Both the position numbers and the translations under genes were made by a program. Positions 1 to 9,528 of a DNA stretch of 64,000 bases are shown here, in pieces (position 1 is the first letter of the stretch; each line of letters begins with the position of its first letter). The DNA is from Synechococcus sp. CBW1108 (lineage in GTDB: Bacteria; Cyanobacteriota; Cyanobacteriia; PCC-6307; Cyanobiaceae). The DNA is taken from NCBI RefSeq assembly GCF_015840335.1, contig NZ_CP060395.1:248001-312000 (forward strand). The letters are read 5' to 3'. The notes under the pieces were generated by a model. The model was not told the origin of the DNA. It did not search any database and saw only the letters and a program-made list of their open reading frames with translations.

Positions 1-1461
1 GAGCAGGGAAGCCAGGCCCCTGCGGCTCGGATCGGCATCCTGACCCTGGGAGAACTTCTCCACATCGGCCGCCTCGGGCGTCGGCTCCTTGACACCGCAG
101 ACATCGCGGTACATGGCGTCGTATTCCAGGGCGGAACGGGCCCAGCTGAAGTCCACCGCCATGGCGCGCCGCTGCAGCTCCTGCCAGCTCTTCTGGTGGC
201 GGTAGGCCTCCCAGGAGCGCACAATCGCGGTGTAGAAGTCGATCGGCTCGTAGCGATCAAAGCCATAGCCCATGCCGGTGCCGGCCAGGGGATCGTTGGG
301 CGGCACCGTATCGACCAAGCCCCCCACCATCCGCACCACCGGAATCGAGCCATAGCGCATCGCCAGCATCTGGCTGATGCCGCAGGGTTCGAAGCGGCTG
401 GGCATCAAGAAGGCATCACAACCGCCGTAGACCAGGCGGGAGAGGGCGTCGTCGTAGGTGAGAAAAACGGCAAACCGGCCGGGATGCTGGGAGGCCATCT
501 GCCACAGACCGGATTCCAGCATCCGATCGCCGGTGCCGAGCACGAGGATCTGGCTGTCGGTGTAGGCCAACACCCGATCGGCCACCTGGAGCAGCAGATC
601 CACCCCCTTCTGGTCCACCAGCCGGCTCACCATGCCCAGCAGATAGGAGCGGGGACTCATTGCCAGGCCGAAGCGTTCCTGCAGGGCCTGCTTGTTAAGG
701 GCGCGGGGCGCCAGATCCGTGGCCGAGAATTGGGCCGGCAGGCTGGCATCGCTGGCCGGATTCCAGTCTTCGGTGTCAATGCCATTGAGAATGCCGCGCA
801 GCTTGCCACTGATGAAGTTGAGCAGGCCGTCGAGGTGTTCGCCGTACTGGGGCGTGCGGATCTCCATCGCATAGGTGGGGGACACCGCATTGACCCGGTC
901 GGCATAGAGCAGGGCCGCCGCCATGGTGTGGTCCCCCTGCATATACCAGGGACACCAGGTCATGCGGTCGAGCTTCCAGCGCCAGGGCCCCTGATATTTG
1001 AGGTTGTGGATGGTGAATACGGTGCTGATCTCCGGGTCTTGGTGCATCCACACCGGCAACATGCCCGTATGCCAGTCGTGGCAGTGCAGCACCTGGGGCT
1101 TCCAGTGGTGCCAGCAGAATTCGGCCGTGGCGCTGGCAAAGAAGGTGAAGCGCCAGTCTTCATCCTCACCGCCATAGATGCGCTCCGGGTCAAATACCGG
1201 ATGGCCCACCAGATAGAGGAGCAAGCCATTGGTGGGATGACGCGCCTCAAACACGGCGAAGTCATTGCCCATGGTGTGGCCGCGCCAGATCGGCTCGGGC
1301 GACACCTGCAACCGCGACCACAACTTGCCGTAGCCGGGAAGCATGATCCGCACGTCGTGGCCCAGGGCCGCCAGGGCCGGCGGCAGGGATCCGACCACAT
1401 CTCCCATCCCGCCGACCTTGATCATCGGGGCGCATTCGGCCGCAGCAAACAAGACCCGCAT
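1..1461 (-). CDS. glgA: Glycogen synthase GlgA, C-terminus cut by window edge
   Basis: Transfers glucose from ADP-glucose onto growing alpha-1,4-glucan in glycogen synthesis (GT5, GT-B fold). The reading frame is open from the ATG at 1459-1461 to the left edge, 487 codons without a stop, so only the extreme C-terminus is missing. The N-terminal ADP-glucose loop reads [13 protein letters not shown] at about residues 15-27. The C-terminal domain carries the conserved [15 protein letters not shown] segment followed by [16 protein letters not shown]. The branching enzyme gene glgB lies about 33 kb away, so the two are not in one operon here. Identification is secure. Confidence 0.96.
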   Translation of the reverse strand, partial: MRVLFAAAECAPMIKVGGMGDVVGSLPPALAALGHDVRIMLPGYGKLWSRLQVSPEPIWRGHTMGNDFAVFEARHPTNGLLLYLVGHPVFDPERIYGGEDEDWRFTFFASATAEFCWHHWKPQVLHCHDWHTGMLPVWMHQDPEISTVFTIHNLKYQGPWRWKLDRMTWCPWYMQGDHTMAAALLYADRVNAVSPTYAMEIRTPQYGEHLDGLLNFISGKLRGILNGIDTEDWNPASDASLPAQFSATDLAPRALNKQALQERFGLAMSPRSYLLGMVSRLVDQKGVDLLLQVADRVLAYTDSQILVLGTGDRMLESGLWQMASQHPGRFAVFLTYDDALSRLVYGGCDAFLMPSRFEPCGISQMLAMRYGSIPVVRMVGGLVDTVPPNDPLAGTGMGYGFDRYEPIDFYTAIVRSWEAYRHQKSWQELQRRAMAVDFSWARSALEYDAMYRDVCGVKEPTPEAADVEKFSQGQDADPSRRGLASLL

Positions 1462-1500
1462 CCCAGTCCCACCTGAAGTGGCCGAAACTCTACGGGCGGC

Positions 1501-2032
1501 CTATGGCAGCACCTTCACCGGGGTGCCCATCTCAACCAGCTCAAACAATTCGCGCACGTGCTCATCCAGCAGGCGCACGCAGCCATGGGAGACGGCCTGG
1601 CCCACACTGGAGCGGTGGGGGGTGCCGTGGAAGCCGGCACTCACGCAGCCCTTCACCACCAGGTGCTCGCGGCCATTGAAACCGGCCCGGCCCTTGCAGT
1701 CACGGTGGAAGCCGATCCAGCGGCTGCCGAGGGGATTGGCCGGACCAGGCGGAATCCGCTGGCCGGTGACGGGATGTTCCCAGGTGGGATCGCGGGCCAA
1801 CTCGATCACCTCAAAGCGGCCCACCGGGGTCTCCCAGCCGGGGCGGCCCACCCCCACCGGAAAGCGGCGCAGTTCCTGGCCCCCTTCCAGCACCAGCAGC
1901 AGGCGCTCGCGCCGATCGAGCACCAGGTAGGGGCCGCTGGGGGGCGGGGTTTCGCTGAGCCCGGGGGCGGCGGCGCCCAACAACAGGCCGGCGGCGAGGG
2001 GCCAGGCCCCCCAGGGCACAAGCCAGCGCAGT

Positions 2033-2052
<20 letters not shown>
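1501..2052 (-). CDS. L,D-transpeptidase (YkuD family), exported
   Basis: Predicted periplasmic L,D-transpeptidase that forms 3-3 peptidoglycan cross-links or attaches proteins to peptidoglycan. The C-terminal third carries the YkuD signature SHGCVRL with the catalytic Cys, preceded by a conserved His-containing stretch ([14 protein letters not shown]). The chosen ATG at 2052 gives a 183-residue protein opening with a signal-like hydrophobic segment ([19 protein letters not shown]). A longer frame to 2181 would run far into menB and is less likely. The start overlaps the menB stop by 20 bases, so it is probably the last gene of a menD-menB-ldt unit. Confidence 0.85.
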
Positions 2053-2889
<837 letters not shown>

Positions 2890-2893
<4 letters not shown>

Positions 2894-4692
2894 GGCTGCA
2901 GCATGGCTGTGGTGGCCATTCTGCGCAGGGCCTGGCGCAGGCTGGCGTCGGAGCGGCGGTCGGTGAGCAGCTCCAGCATGGCCATGGGCTGCTGCAGGGC
3001 CCAAGCCAGTTGGTGGGCCAGCTCAGCCGCTAGATCACCGGCCAGATCCCCGGCCGCCCCCACCCTGCGTCCCGGCACCCCATAGGCGGCCGCCAGGGCC
3101 AGCGGATCGAGGGGCTGGGGCATGGCGAACAGCCGCTCGAAATCGAGGGCCGCCGCCGGCATGGTGCGGATCGGCAGCTGCTCAAAGATGCCGCCGCCGC
3201 CATTGTTGATCAGGATCACGGTGAGTCGGCCCTGGAGTTGGCGCTGCCACAGCCAGCCGTGGCTGTCGTGCAGCAGCGCCAGATCACCGCTGAGCAACAC
3301 CGCCTGACCCAGGGCCTCGGCCACACCGCAGGCACTCGAGAGGGTGCCATCGATGCCGGAAGCCCCCCGGAAGCTGTACACGGGCCGCCAGGGCGCGGCT
3401 GGATCCCCGAAGCTCTCCCAGTCGCGCACGGGGCTGCTGTTGGCGATCACCAGGGGCACGCCCGCCGGCAGGGCATGGCCCAGCAGCCGCGCCAGGGCCG
3501 GCTCCGCCGCCGCCGCGGGCAGGGCGCCGGCGAGCAAGGTCTGCAGGTCCCCCTCCCGCCGCCGCCAGGCCGCAGCCAACTCCAGGCAGGCCGGGTCGGG
3601 CCTGGCCTGCCAGCAGGCGTCTGGCCAGAGCGCCATCCAGCCGGCGAGCCCCGCCGCGCTCTGCTGGCAGCCGCTGCCGAGGGGATCGAGGCAGCGGGAA
3701 TCGGCCTCACTCACCAACCACTGGGGGCCGCCCAGCTCTGCCAGCCAGCGCTGCAGGCGCCGGCTGGCCGGCAGGGGACCCAGCCGCAGCACCTGGGCTG
3801 GCCGCAGGTCTGGATCGAGGCAATGGTCGGGGCAATCCAGCAGCAGGTCGTAGCCCGCCACCAGCTCCAGCTGGGCCTGGCCACGCAGGCCGCTGAGGCC
3901 ATCGGCCAGCAGGGGCCAACCCGTGCGCCTTTGCCAGCGACCCAGGGCCTCCACGTGGGCCTGCCAGTGCTGGGGGAAGCCGCGCCAGGGGCCCGCCACC
4001 ACCAGGCCGGGGCGATCGAGGTCGGGCAGCGGCCCAGGCAAGACCGGAGCTGGCGAGGCGAGTGAAGCCGCCACGGCAGCTGGCGGGGGCGGCGGTGCGG
4101 CTTCAAGGGCTGCCCTGGCCTGGAGCAGGGCAGGACCGTCGGCGTGGAGCGGCTCGGCAAAGGGAAGGTTGAGATGCACCGGCCCCGGGGCCTGGCTGGA
4201 GCCCCGGGCGGCCAGCAGGGCGGCGTGGGCCAGCTCGGCGATGGCCCCATCGGCCATGGCGGCCAGGCCAGCGCCAGCGCCCTGGCCCAGCCAGCGCACA
4301 CTCGCCGCCAGGAAACACTCCTGGTTGACACTTTGGTTGGCGCCGCAGCCCTTGAGCTGGTCGGGCCGATCCGCCGTGATCAACAGCAGGGGGATGGCGC
4401 CGTAATCGGCCTCCACCGCTGCCGGCAGCAGGTTGGCGACGGCAGTTCCGGAGGTGGTGATCACCGCTGCCGCCTGGCCCGAGGCCCGGCCCAGCCCCAG
4501 GGCAAAAAAGGCGGCGGAGCGCTCATCCACGCAGGTGTATAGACCGAGCCCATGGGCCTCCAGTAGGCCGGCTGCCTGGGCCAGGGCTGCGGAGCGGCTG
4601 CCCGGGCAGAGCACCACCTGGGACAAGCCATGGCGCATGAGCGCCGCCAGGAGCACCAGCGCCGCCTCCAGGTTGCGGGGGGCCAACGCCAC
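2890..4692 (-). CDS. menD: SEPHCHC synthase MenD
   Basis: Thiamine-diphosphate enzyme that condenses 2-oxoglutarate with isochorismate, the first committed step of the phylloquinone/menaquinone pathway. The N-terminus has [11 protein letters not shown], then [18 protein letters not shown] and LLLITADRP, all typical of MenD. The C-terminal ThDP-binding motif reads [11 protein letters not shown] through [12 protein letters not shown]. The frame is open upstream to 4962, but that extension overlaps lepB. The GTG at 4690-4692 gives 600 residues starting [14 protein letters not shown], where homology should begin. The stop overlaps the menB start, and lepB starts 16 bases away in the opposite direction. 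Confidence 0.95.
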
Positions 4693-4708
4693 GCCGGTGC
4701 CATACAGG

Positions 4709-5347
4709 ATGGAAGGCCCATCCTCGCCTGCGCCCTTGGCTCCCCCCCCTGACCGAGCCGCGAATGCCGGCCCCCTGGCAAGCCTGCGCCGCCAGCTGGG
4801 GCCCTTGCTGGTGTGGGTGGCGCTGGCCCTGGTGCTGCGCTGGGTCGCGCTCGAACCCCGCTGGATTCCCTCCGGCTCGATGCTGCCAAGCCTCCAGCTC
4901 CAGGACCGGGTGCTGGTGGAGAAGTTGCGCGCCCGCCTGCATCGGCCCCTGCCGGTCGGCACCGTGGTGGTGTTCCACCCGCCAGCGGCCCTGCTCGATG
5001 CTGGCTACGACCCAAATGCTGCCCTGATCAAACGGGTGGTGGCCGAGGCGGGGGATCGGGTCGAAGTGCGCGATGGGGTGCTCTGGCGCAACGGGGCACC
5101 GGCGCCGCTCGACTGGTCGGCCGAACCGATGGGCTACACACTCCCACCGCTCAACGTGCCCCCAGGCCACCTGTTGGTGCTGGGGGACAACCGCAATGCC
5201 AGCCTGGATTCCCACCTCTGGGGGGCCCTGCCCCAGGAGGCGGTGATCGGCACTGCCGTGCTGCGCTACTGGCCCCCCAACCGAATCGGCTGGTTACGGT
5301 TCTCCAACCCCGGACATCCCCCTGGTGGAGCCGGAGAGGTGGGGTAG
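4709..5347 (+). CDS. lepB: Type I signal peptidase LepB
   Basis: Membrane-anchored serine protease that removes Sec and Tat signal peptides on the outer face of the plasma or thylakoid membrane. One N-terminal membrane segment (LLVWVALALVLRWVAL) is followed by SGSMLPSL with catalytic Ser near residue 57. The catalytic Lys lies in ALIKRVV near 108, and the box GDNRNASLDSHLWG near 159-172. The ATG at 4709 gives 212 residues, normal for the family; the open frame upstream lies inside menD. The divergent menD start is only 16 bases away, so each promoter must lie inside the neighbouring coding sequence or be very compact. Confidence 0.95.
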   Translation: MEGPSSPAPLAPPPDRAANAGPLASLRRQLGPLLVWVALALVLRWVALEPRWIPSGSMLPSLQLQDRVLVEKLRARLHRPLPVGTVVVFHPPAALLDAGYDPNAALIKRVVAEAGDRVEVRDGVLWRNGAPAPLDWSAEPMGYTLPPLNVPPGHLLVLGDNRNASLDSHLWGALPQEAVIGTAVLRYWPPNRIGWLRFSNPGHPPGGAGEVG

Positions 5348-5377
5348 GGTGCAGGCCGGCCGCAGCGCGCACCGGCG

Positions 5378-5737
5378 ATGTTCAACCCGGAGTTCCTGAC
5401 CACCGACAACGAGGCGATCAGCGGTAACTCGCTGATCCAGTACCTCCAGGAACAATCGCCGGACGTGCTGCAGCGCGTGGCCCGTTCCGCCAGTGGTGAC
5501 ATCCAGGACATCATCCGCCACAACGTGCAGGGGTTGCTGGGCATGCTGCCCGGCGAACAATTTGAGGTGAAGATCCAAACCAGCCGGGACAACCTGGCCG
5601 GCCTGCTCGCCTCGGCGATGATGACCGGTTACTTCCTGCGCCAGATGGAACAGCGGATGGAGCTGGATACCAGCCTGCTGGGCTGTGGCGATCTGGATAC
5701 GGAACTGGACGCCGATCCCGGCGAACTCAGGTCTTAG
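5378..5737 (+). CDS. DUF760 domain protein
   Basis: A 119-residue soluble protein matching the DUF760 family, which occurs in cyanobacteria and plastids and has no established enzymatic role. Family-like features are the opening MFNPEFLTTDN, the run SLIQYLQEQSPDVLQRVA and the later NLAGLLASAMMTGYFLRQMEQR. It starts 30 bases after lepB on the same strand, so the two may be co-transcribed. Its last four bases overlap the end of the convergent DUF4336 gene. No transmembrane or signal segment is visible. Family assignment is by recognised sequence pattern only. Confidence 0.85.
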   Translation: MFNPEFLTTDNEAISGNSLIQYLQEQSPDVLQRVARSASGDIQDIIRHNVQGLLGMLPGEQFEVKIQTSRDNLAGLLASAMMTGYFLRQMEQRMELDTSLLGCGDLDTELDADPGELRS

Positions 5738-6912
5738 GCCGTAGGCCGCTCCTGAGCCGCAACGGCAGGCCTCGCCGGCACCACGCCCCAGCGCACTAGG
5801 GCCCGATCGATGCCCGCCAGGTATGCCCAGCTACCGCCATCGGGTGCCCAGGGCCGCCCTTCCAGCTCTGCCGCCAGCTCCAGCAGCTGCTCCGCTCTGC
5901 AGGCCAGCGGCGCTTCGTAGTGGGCCGGCACCAGCCAGCGCAGCTGCGGTTCCCGAGCCAGGCAGCGAATCCAGGCCAGCAGGGCGGACTGGCAACGGGG
6001 AAACACCAGCCGCTCCAGCACCGGAGCAACCTGCAGAGTCGGCTGCTCGCCCGGCACCAGTCGGTGGAATTCGGCCTGCCAGCCTGGCTGCCAGCGGAAG
6101 GGGTAGAGGCCGAAGTAGGCCCCTGGGCTGCGCAGCCCAGGGGCCAGCAGCCCGCCCAGCAGCTCTCGCCAGCCAGCAACATCCAGCGGAGCGGGCCGCA
6201 GGTAGGAGGCAAACAGCACCAGCCGCTGCCAGCCGCGACGGCGTTGGTCCGGCGTATCGGTGAGCGGCTCCTCGCCCCGCTCCCGGGCGTGGAAGAGCAG
6301 GGGGGTGGGGTCGGCGCCAAACAGCTCCGGCGGCTCGGCGCCGATCGCCACCAGGGCATCGGTGACCAGCAGGCAGCCACTGGTCCGGTGCAGGCAGGCC
6401 ACCTCCATGAAGGTGCCCAGGCCCAGATCCAGGGGGCCCAGGGGTATCCAAGCGAGTTCGTCGCTGTGGGGCAGGCCCTGCTCAAACAGCACCCGAGTGC
6501 GGCCGGCCGGGAAGCCAAGCCAGCTCAGGGGCAGGGGCAGGGGAAAACTCCACTGCCGGGGCGTCACCCACACCTGGGCCTGCGGAAAGGCCCGGGCCAT
6601 GGCCGGCACCGGCAATTTGTGTTCCAGGCCTGAGCTGGTGGGCAGCACGATGGTGCGCACCTGGCCGTGCTGACGCTCCAGCTCGGCCAGGGCGGCCCGA
6701 ACCTCCCCGGTGGGGGGCACCGGGGCGTAGAGCAACAGCCCGGCTTGCAGCCGCAGCACCGTCATCCGGATCGGCACGGCCACATAGAACACCCCCTGCA
6801 GCTGCTCCAGGCTCCAGACCTGGCCTGGAATCAGCTCGCGCACCAGGGTGCGGCGACGACCGTAGGGATAGAGCGGCAACAGGGGCCACCAGGCCCAGAA
6901 CTGGTCGGACAC
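5734..6912 (-). CDS. DUF4336 domain protein
   Basis: A 392-residue protein of the DUF4336 family, widespread in cyanobacteria and plants and thought to have a metallo-beta-lactamase-like fold. The N-terminus reads WAWWPLLPLYPYGRRRTLVRELIPGQVW and then YVAVPIRMTVLRL, the characteristic opening. A His-containing strand follows (VLPTSSGLEHKLPVPAMARAFP). The start is GTG at 6910-6912. Its end overlaps DUF760 convergently, and the mntB stop is two bases upstream of its start. It may therefore ride on the manganese transporter transcript, although no functional link is known. Biochemical function unknown. Confidence 0.85.
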   Translation of the reverse strand: MSDQFWAWWPLLPLYPYGRRRTLVRELIPGQVWSLEQLQGVFYVAVPIRMTVLRLQAGLLLYAPVPPTGEVRAALAELERQHGQVRTIVLPTSSGLEHKLPVPAMARAFPQAQVWVTPRQWSFPLPLPLSWLGFPAGRTRVLFEQGLPHSDELAWIPLGPLDLGLGTFMEVACLHRTSGCLLVTDALVAIGAEPPELFGADPTPLLFHARERGEEPLTDTPDQRRRGWQRLVLFASYLRPAPLDVAGWRELLGGLLAPGLRSPGAYFGLYPFRWQPGWQAEFHRLVPGEQPTLQVAPVLERLVFPRCQSALLAWIRCLAREPQLRWLVPAHYEAPLACRAEQLLELAAELEGRPWAPDGGSWAYLAGIDRALVRWGVVPARPAVAAQERPTA

Positions 6913-6914
6913 GC

Positions 6915-7754
6915 CTAGGGAGCCTGGGGGCCGGAACCCCTCAGGATGCCGTAACGGGGGGCCAGCAAAAAGGCCAGCAGAAACAGACCTGTCTGCACCA
7001 GGACGACGCAGCCGGCGGTGGAACTATCGGTCCAATAGCTGATGTAAACCCCAAGCAAGCTGGAGAGGATGCTGCTGCCGATGGCGAGCAGGGTCATGCG
7101 ATCGAAGCGATCGGTGAGCAGGTAGGCCGTAGCTCCCGGGGTGACCAGCATCGCCACCACCAGGATCACCCCCACGGTCTGCAACCCAGCCACGGCCGCC
7201 AGGGAAAGCACCGACAGCAGGGTGTAGTGCAGCAGGCCGGTATTGATGCCGATCGAGCGGGCATGGGTGGGATCGAAACAGAACAGCAGCAGATCCCGCC
7301 GCAGCACCAGCAGCACGGCCACCACCAGAGCCGAAATCAGCAGGGTCTGCCAAATGTCGGCCAGGGAGATACCCAGCACATTGCCAAAAAGGATGTGGGT
7401 GAGATCGATATTGCTGCGCACCTTGGACACCAGAACAAGGCCAAGGGCAAAGAAACCGGTGAAAACCAGCCCGATCACCGTGTCCTCTTTTATTCGCGAC
7501 TTCTGCTTGACGAAGCCGATCAATGCCACCGATCCCACCCCGAAGATAAACGCCCCTAGGGAGAACGGCAGCCCCAGGGAGTAAGCAAGAACCACCCCAG
7601 GCATTACCGCATGGGAGACGGCATCGCCCATCAGGGCCCAGCCTTTAAGGGTCATGTAGCAGGAGAGCAGACCGCAGCAGCCGCCAACCAGGGCACTGAC
7701 CAGTAGGGCCCGCACCATGAAGGCGTGACTGAGGGGCTCCAACAACCAGTTCAT
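6915..7754 (-). CDS. mntB: Manganese/zinc-type ABC transporter permease (MntB-like)
   Basis: Integral membrane permease of the ABC-3 family for Mn2+/Zn2+/Fe-chelate uptake. It has many hydrophobic helices and the family-typical opening HAFMVRALLVSALVGGCCGLLSCYMTLKGWALMGDAVSHAVMPG. The ATG at 7754 overlaps the ATPase stop as ATGA; a slightly longer frame is not needed. Gene order (binding protein, ATPase, permease) matches the cyanobacterial mntCAB arrangement, and the binding protein carries a manganese-type ligand set. Manganese is needed for the photosystem II oxygen-evolving cluster. Substrate is inferred from the partner protein. Confidence 0.88.
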   Translation of the reverse strand: MNWLLEPLSHAFMVRALLVSALVGGCCGLLSCYMTLKGWALMGDAVSHAVMPGVVLAYSLGLPFSLGAFIFGVGSVALIGFVKQKSRIKEDTVIGLVFTGFFALGLVLVSKVRSNIDLTHILFGNVLGISLADIWQTLLISALVVAVLLVLRRDLLLFCFDPTHARSIGINTGLLHYTLLSVLSLAAVAGLQTVGVILVVAMLVTPGATAYLLTDRFDRMTLLAIGSSILSSLLGVYISYWTDSSTAGCVVLVQTGLFLLAFLLAPRYGILRGSGPQAP

Positions 7755-8512
7755 GGGCCCGTTTCCCCACACCTGGCGGTCGCCCCCACCAGCAGATCCG
7801 CTGGCAGACCGCCAAAGGTAAGGGCCAGATTTTCGGGGGTGAATACCTTGGCGGTCTCGCCGAAGGCGAGCACGGTCTTGTTGATCAAAACGACCAGATC
7901 ACAAAAATCGCGCACGTGCTCTAGGTCGTGAGTTGAGATCAGGATCGTGCTTCCCTCCTGGCGCAACTGGAGAAGCAGCCCGGCCATCAGCTTCTCGGTG
8001 CGGACGTCCACGCCGTTGAAGGGTTCGTCTAGCAAAAGCACAGAGGCTCCCTGGGCGATAGCGCGGGCCAGAAAAGCCCGCTTGCGCTGCCCGCCGGAGA
8101 GGGAGCCGATTGGCCGGTCGCGCAGATCGAGCAGCTCAACCCTCTCCAGGGCTTCCCGCACTGCCAGCCGATCCGCGGAACGGGGCAGGCGCAGCAGGTT
8201 CATCGCACCGTATCGACCCATCATCACCACCTCCCAGACCGAGATGGGAAAACTGCAGTCGATACCCTCGTTCTGGGGCACGTAGGCCACCGCCTGGTGC
8301 CGCTGGGCCTGGGCAACGCTCTGGCCATTGATGAGGACGCGGCCCCTAGAGGGGCGCACAAAGCCAGTAAGGCATTTGAATAAAGTGGACTTGCCTGCGC
8401 CGTTCATACCTACGAGGCCGCAGATGCAACCGGCGGGCAGCCGCAGCGAAGCATCGAATAGGGCCACGATGCCGTTGTAGTCGACGTAGAGGTGGTCGGC
8501 TTCGATGCGCAT
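7751..8512 (-). CDS. mntA: Manganese/zinc-type ABC transporter ATPase (MntA-like)
   Basis: Cytoplasmic ATP-binding subunit that powers the permease encoded next to it. Walker A is GMNGAGKST, the Q-loop lies in VAYVPQNEGIDCSFP, the signature is LSGGQRKRAFLARAIAQG, Walker B ends LLLDEPF, and the H-loop is STHDLEHV. At 253 residues it is a standard single-domain ABC subunit. ATGA overlaps join it to the binding-protein gene upstream and to the permease gene downstream, so the three are probably translated as one coupled unit. Confidence 0.92.
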   Translation of the reverse strand: MRIEADHLYVDYNGIVALFDASLRLPAGCICGLVGMNGAGKSTLFKCLTGFVRPSRGRVLINGQSVAQAQRHQAVAYVPQNEGIDCSFPISVWEVVMMGRYGAMNLLRLPRSADRLAVREALERVELLDLRDRPIGSLSGGQRKRAFLARAIAQGASVLLLDEPFNGVDVRTEKLMAGLLLQLRQEGSTILISTHDLEHVRDFCDLVVLINKTVLAFGETAKVFTPENLALTFGGLPADLLVGATARCGETGP

Positions 8513-9528
8513 CAGCGGCCAGCTGCGCTGGGTCCAAGACCCTTGACGATCAGATCGACGTTGTGACGCTGCAGCTTCAGCAAGGTGGGAGCGGGGCCAG
8601 AAGCATCCGAGAGCGAGTCCACGTAGAAGGTACCGCCGAAGCGGGCACCAGCTGCTCGGGCAACCTCTCGCTGGGCATTGGCATTCACCGTGCTCTCACA
8701 GAACACAGTGGGCACCCGACGCCGGCGCACCGTCTCGATCAGACGGGCCATGCGTCGGGGAGTGACCTGACTCTCCGCATTCACCGGCCAGAGATAGGCC
8801 TCCTCAAGCCCGTAGTCGTGGGCCAGATAGGAGAAGGCACCCTCACAGCTGACCAGGAGGCGCTGGGCGGGCGGAACCCTTGCCAGGGCGGTCCGGAGGT
8901 CCGCATCCAGCTGACCCAGCTGGCGCTTGTAGGCCTCGCCATTGGCCCGAAAGGTCGCAGCTCCGGCGGGATCGAGGGCTGAGAAGGCCTGTACCAGCCG
9001 GTTCACGTAATGCTGGGCGCGTTGGGGGGACATCCAGGCGTGGGGATTGGGCTTGCCGGCATAGGCATCGCCCTCAATCAAAAGGGGCCTCATTCCCTCA
9101 CTGAGGGTGACCTCGGCTCGATTGTCAGCGGATTGGATGAAGCGATCGGCCCAGCGCTCCAGCCCCAGCCCGTTCCTGACGATGAGGTCTGCCCCTTGGG
9201 CGGCCTCCAGGTCACTAGGGCTGGGTTCGTAGCCGTGGATTTCAGCCCCCAGCCGGGTGATCGAACGCACCTGCAAGCGTTCCCCGGCCACATTACGGGC
9301 CATATCGGCCAGCACGGTGAAGGTGGTGAGAACAAGGGGGCGTGCGTCGCTGGGGTTAGCAAGGGGGCTGGCACGTGGGGGCGAGGGCTGTCTACAGCCA
9401 ACCAGCAGACCGGCCAGCAGAGCGACCAGCAGACCTTGGAACCCTGCGGGCAACGCGGCACAGCCACTCGGGGGAGTCTTATGGGGGTTCTGGGTAAGGG
9501 CCTTAAGCACCGATAGCAGCCACCCCAT
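8512..9528 (-). CDS. mntC: Manganese-binding ABC transporter lipoprotein (MntC-like)
   Basis: Periplasmic metal-binding protein of the ZnuA/MntC (cluster A-I) family. The lipobox is LLVGC, followed by a Pro/Ser-rich linker. Likely metal ligands are His in EIHGYEPSPSD, His in PNPHAWMSP, Glu in PVNAESQVTP and Asp in YVDSLSD, a His-His-Glu-Asp set that favours Mn2+ over Zn2+; there is no His-rich zinc loop. The ATG at 9528 overlaps the upstream DUF697 gene by 26 bases. An in-frame GTG at 9510 would cut the overlap to 8 bases and still leave a complete signal sequence. Confidence 0.88.
   Translation of the reverse strand: MGWLLSVLKALTQNPHKTPPSGCAALPAGFQGLLVALLAGLLVGCRQPSPPRASPLANPSDARPLVLTTFTVLADMARNVAGERLQVRSITRLGAEIHGYEPSPSDLEAAQGADLIVRNGLGLERWADRFIQSADNRAEVTLSEGMRPLLIEGDAYAGKPNPHAWMSPQRAQHYVNRLVQAFSALDPAGAATFRANGEAYKRQLGQLDADLRTALARVPPAQRLLVSCEGAFSYLAHDYGLEEAYLWPVNAESQVTPRRMARLIETVRRRRVPTVFCESTVNANAQREVARAAGARFGGTFYVDSLSDASGPAPTLLKLQRHNVDLIVKGLGPSAAGR

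Noticed and set aside
196-1476. Plus-strand frame of 426 residues opposite glgA
   Set aside because: It has His/Gln/Gly-rich antisense composition and no known motif, whereas the minus strand carries clear glycogen synthase motifs.
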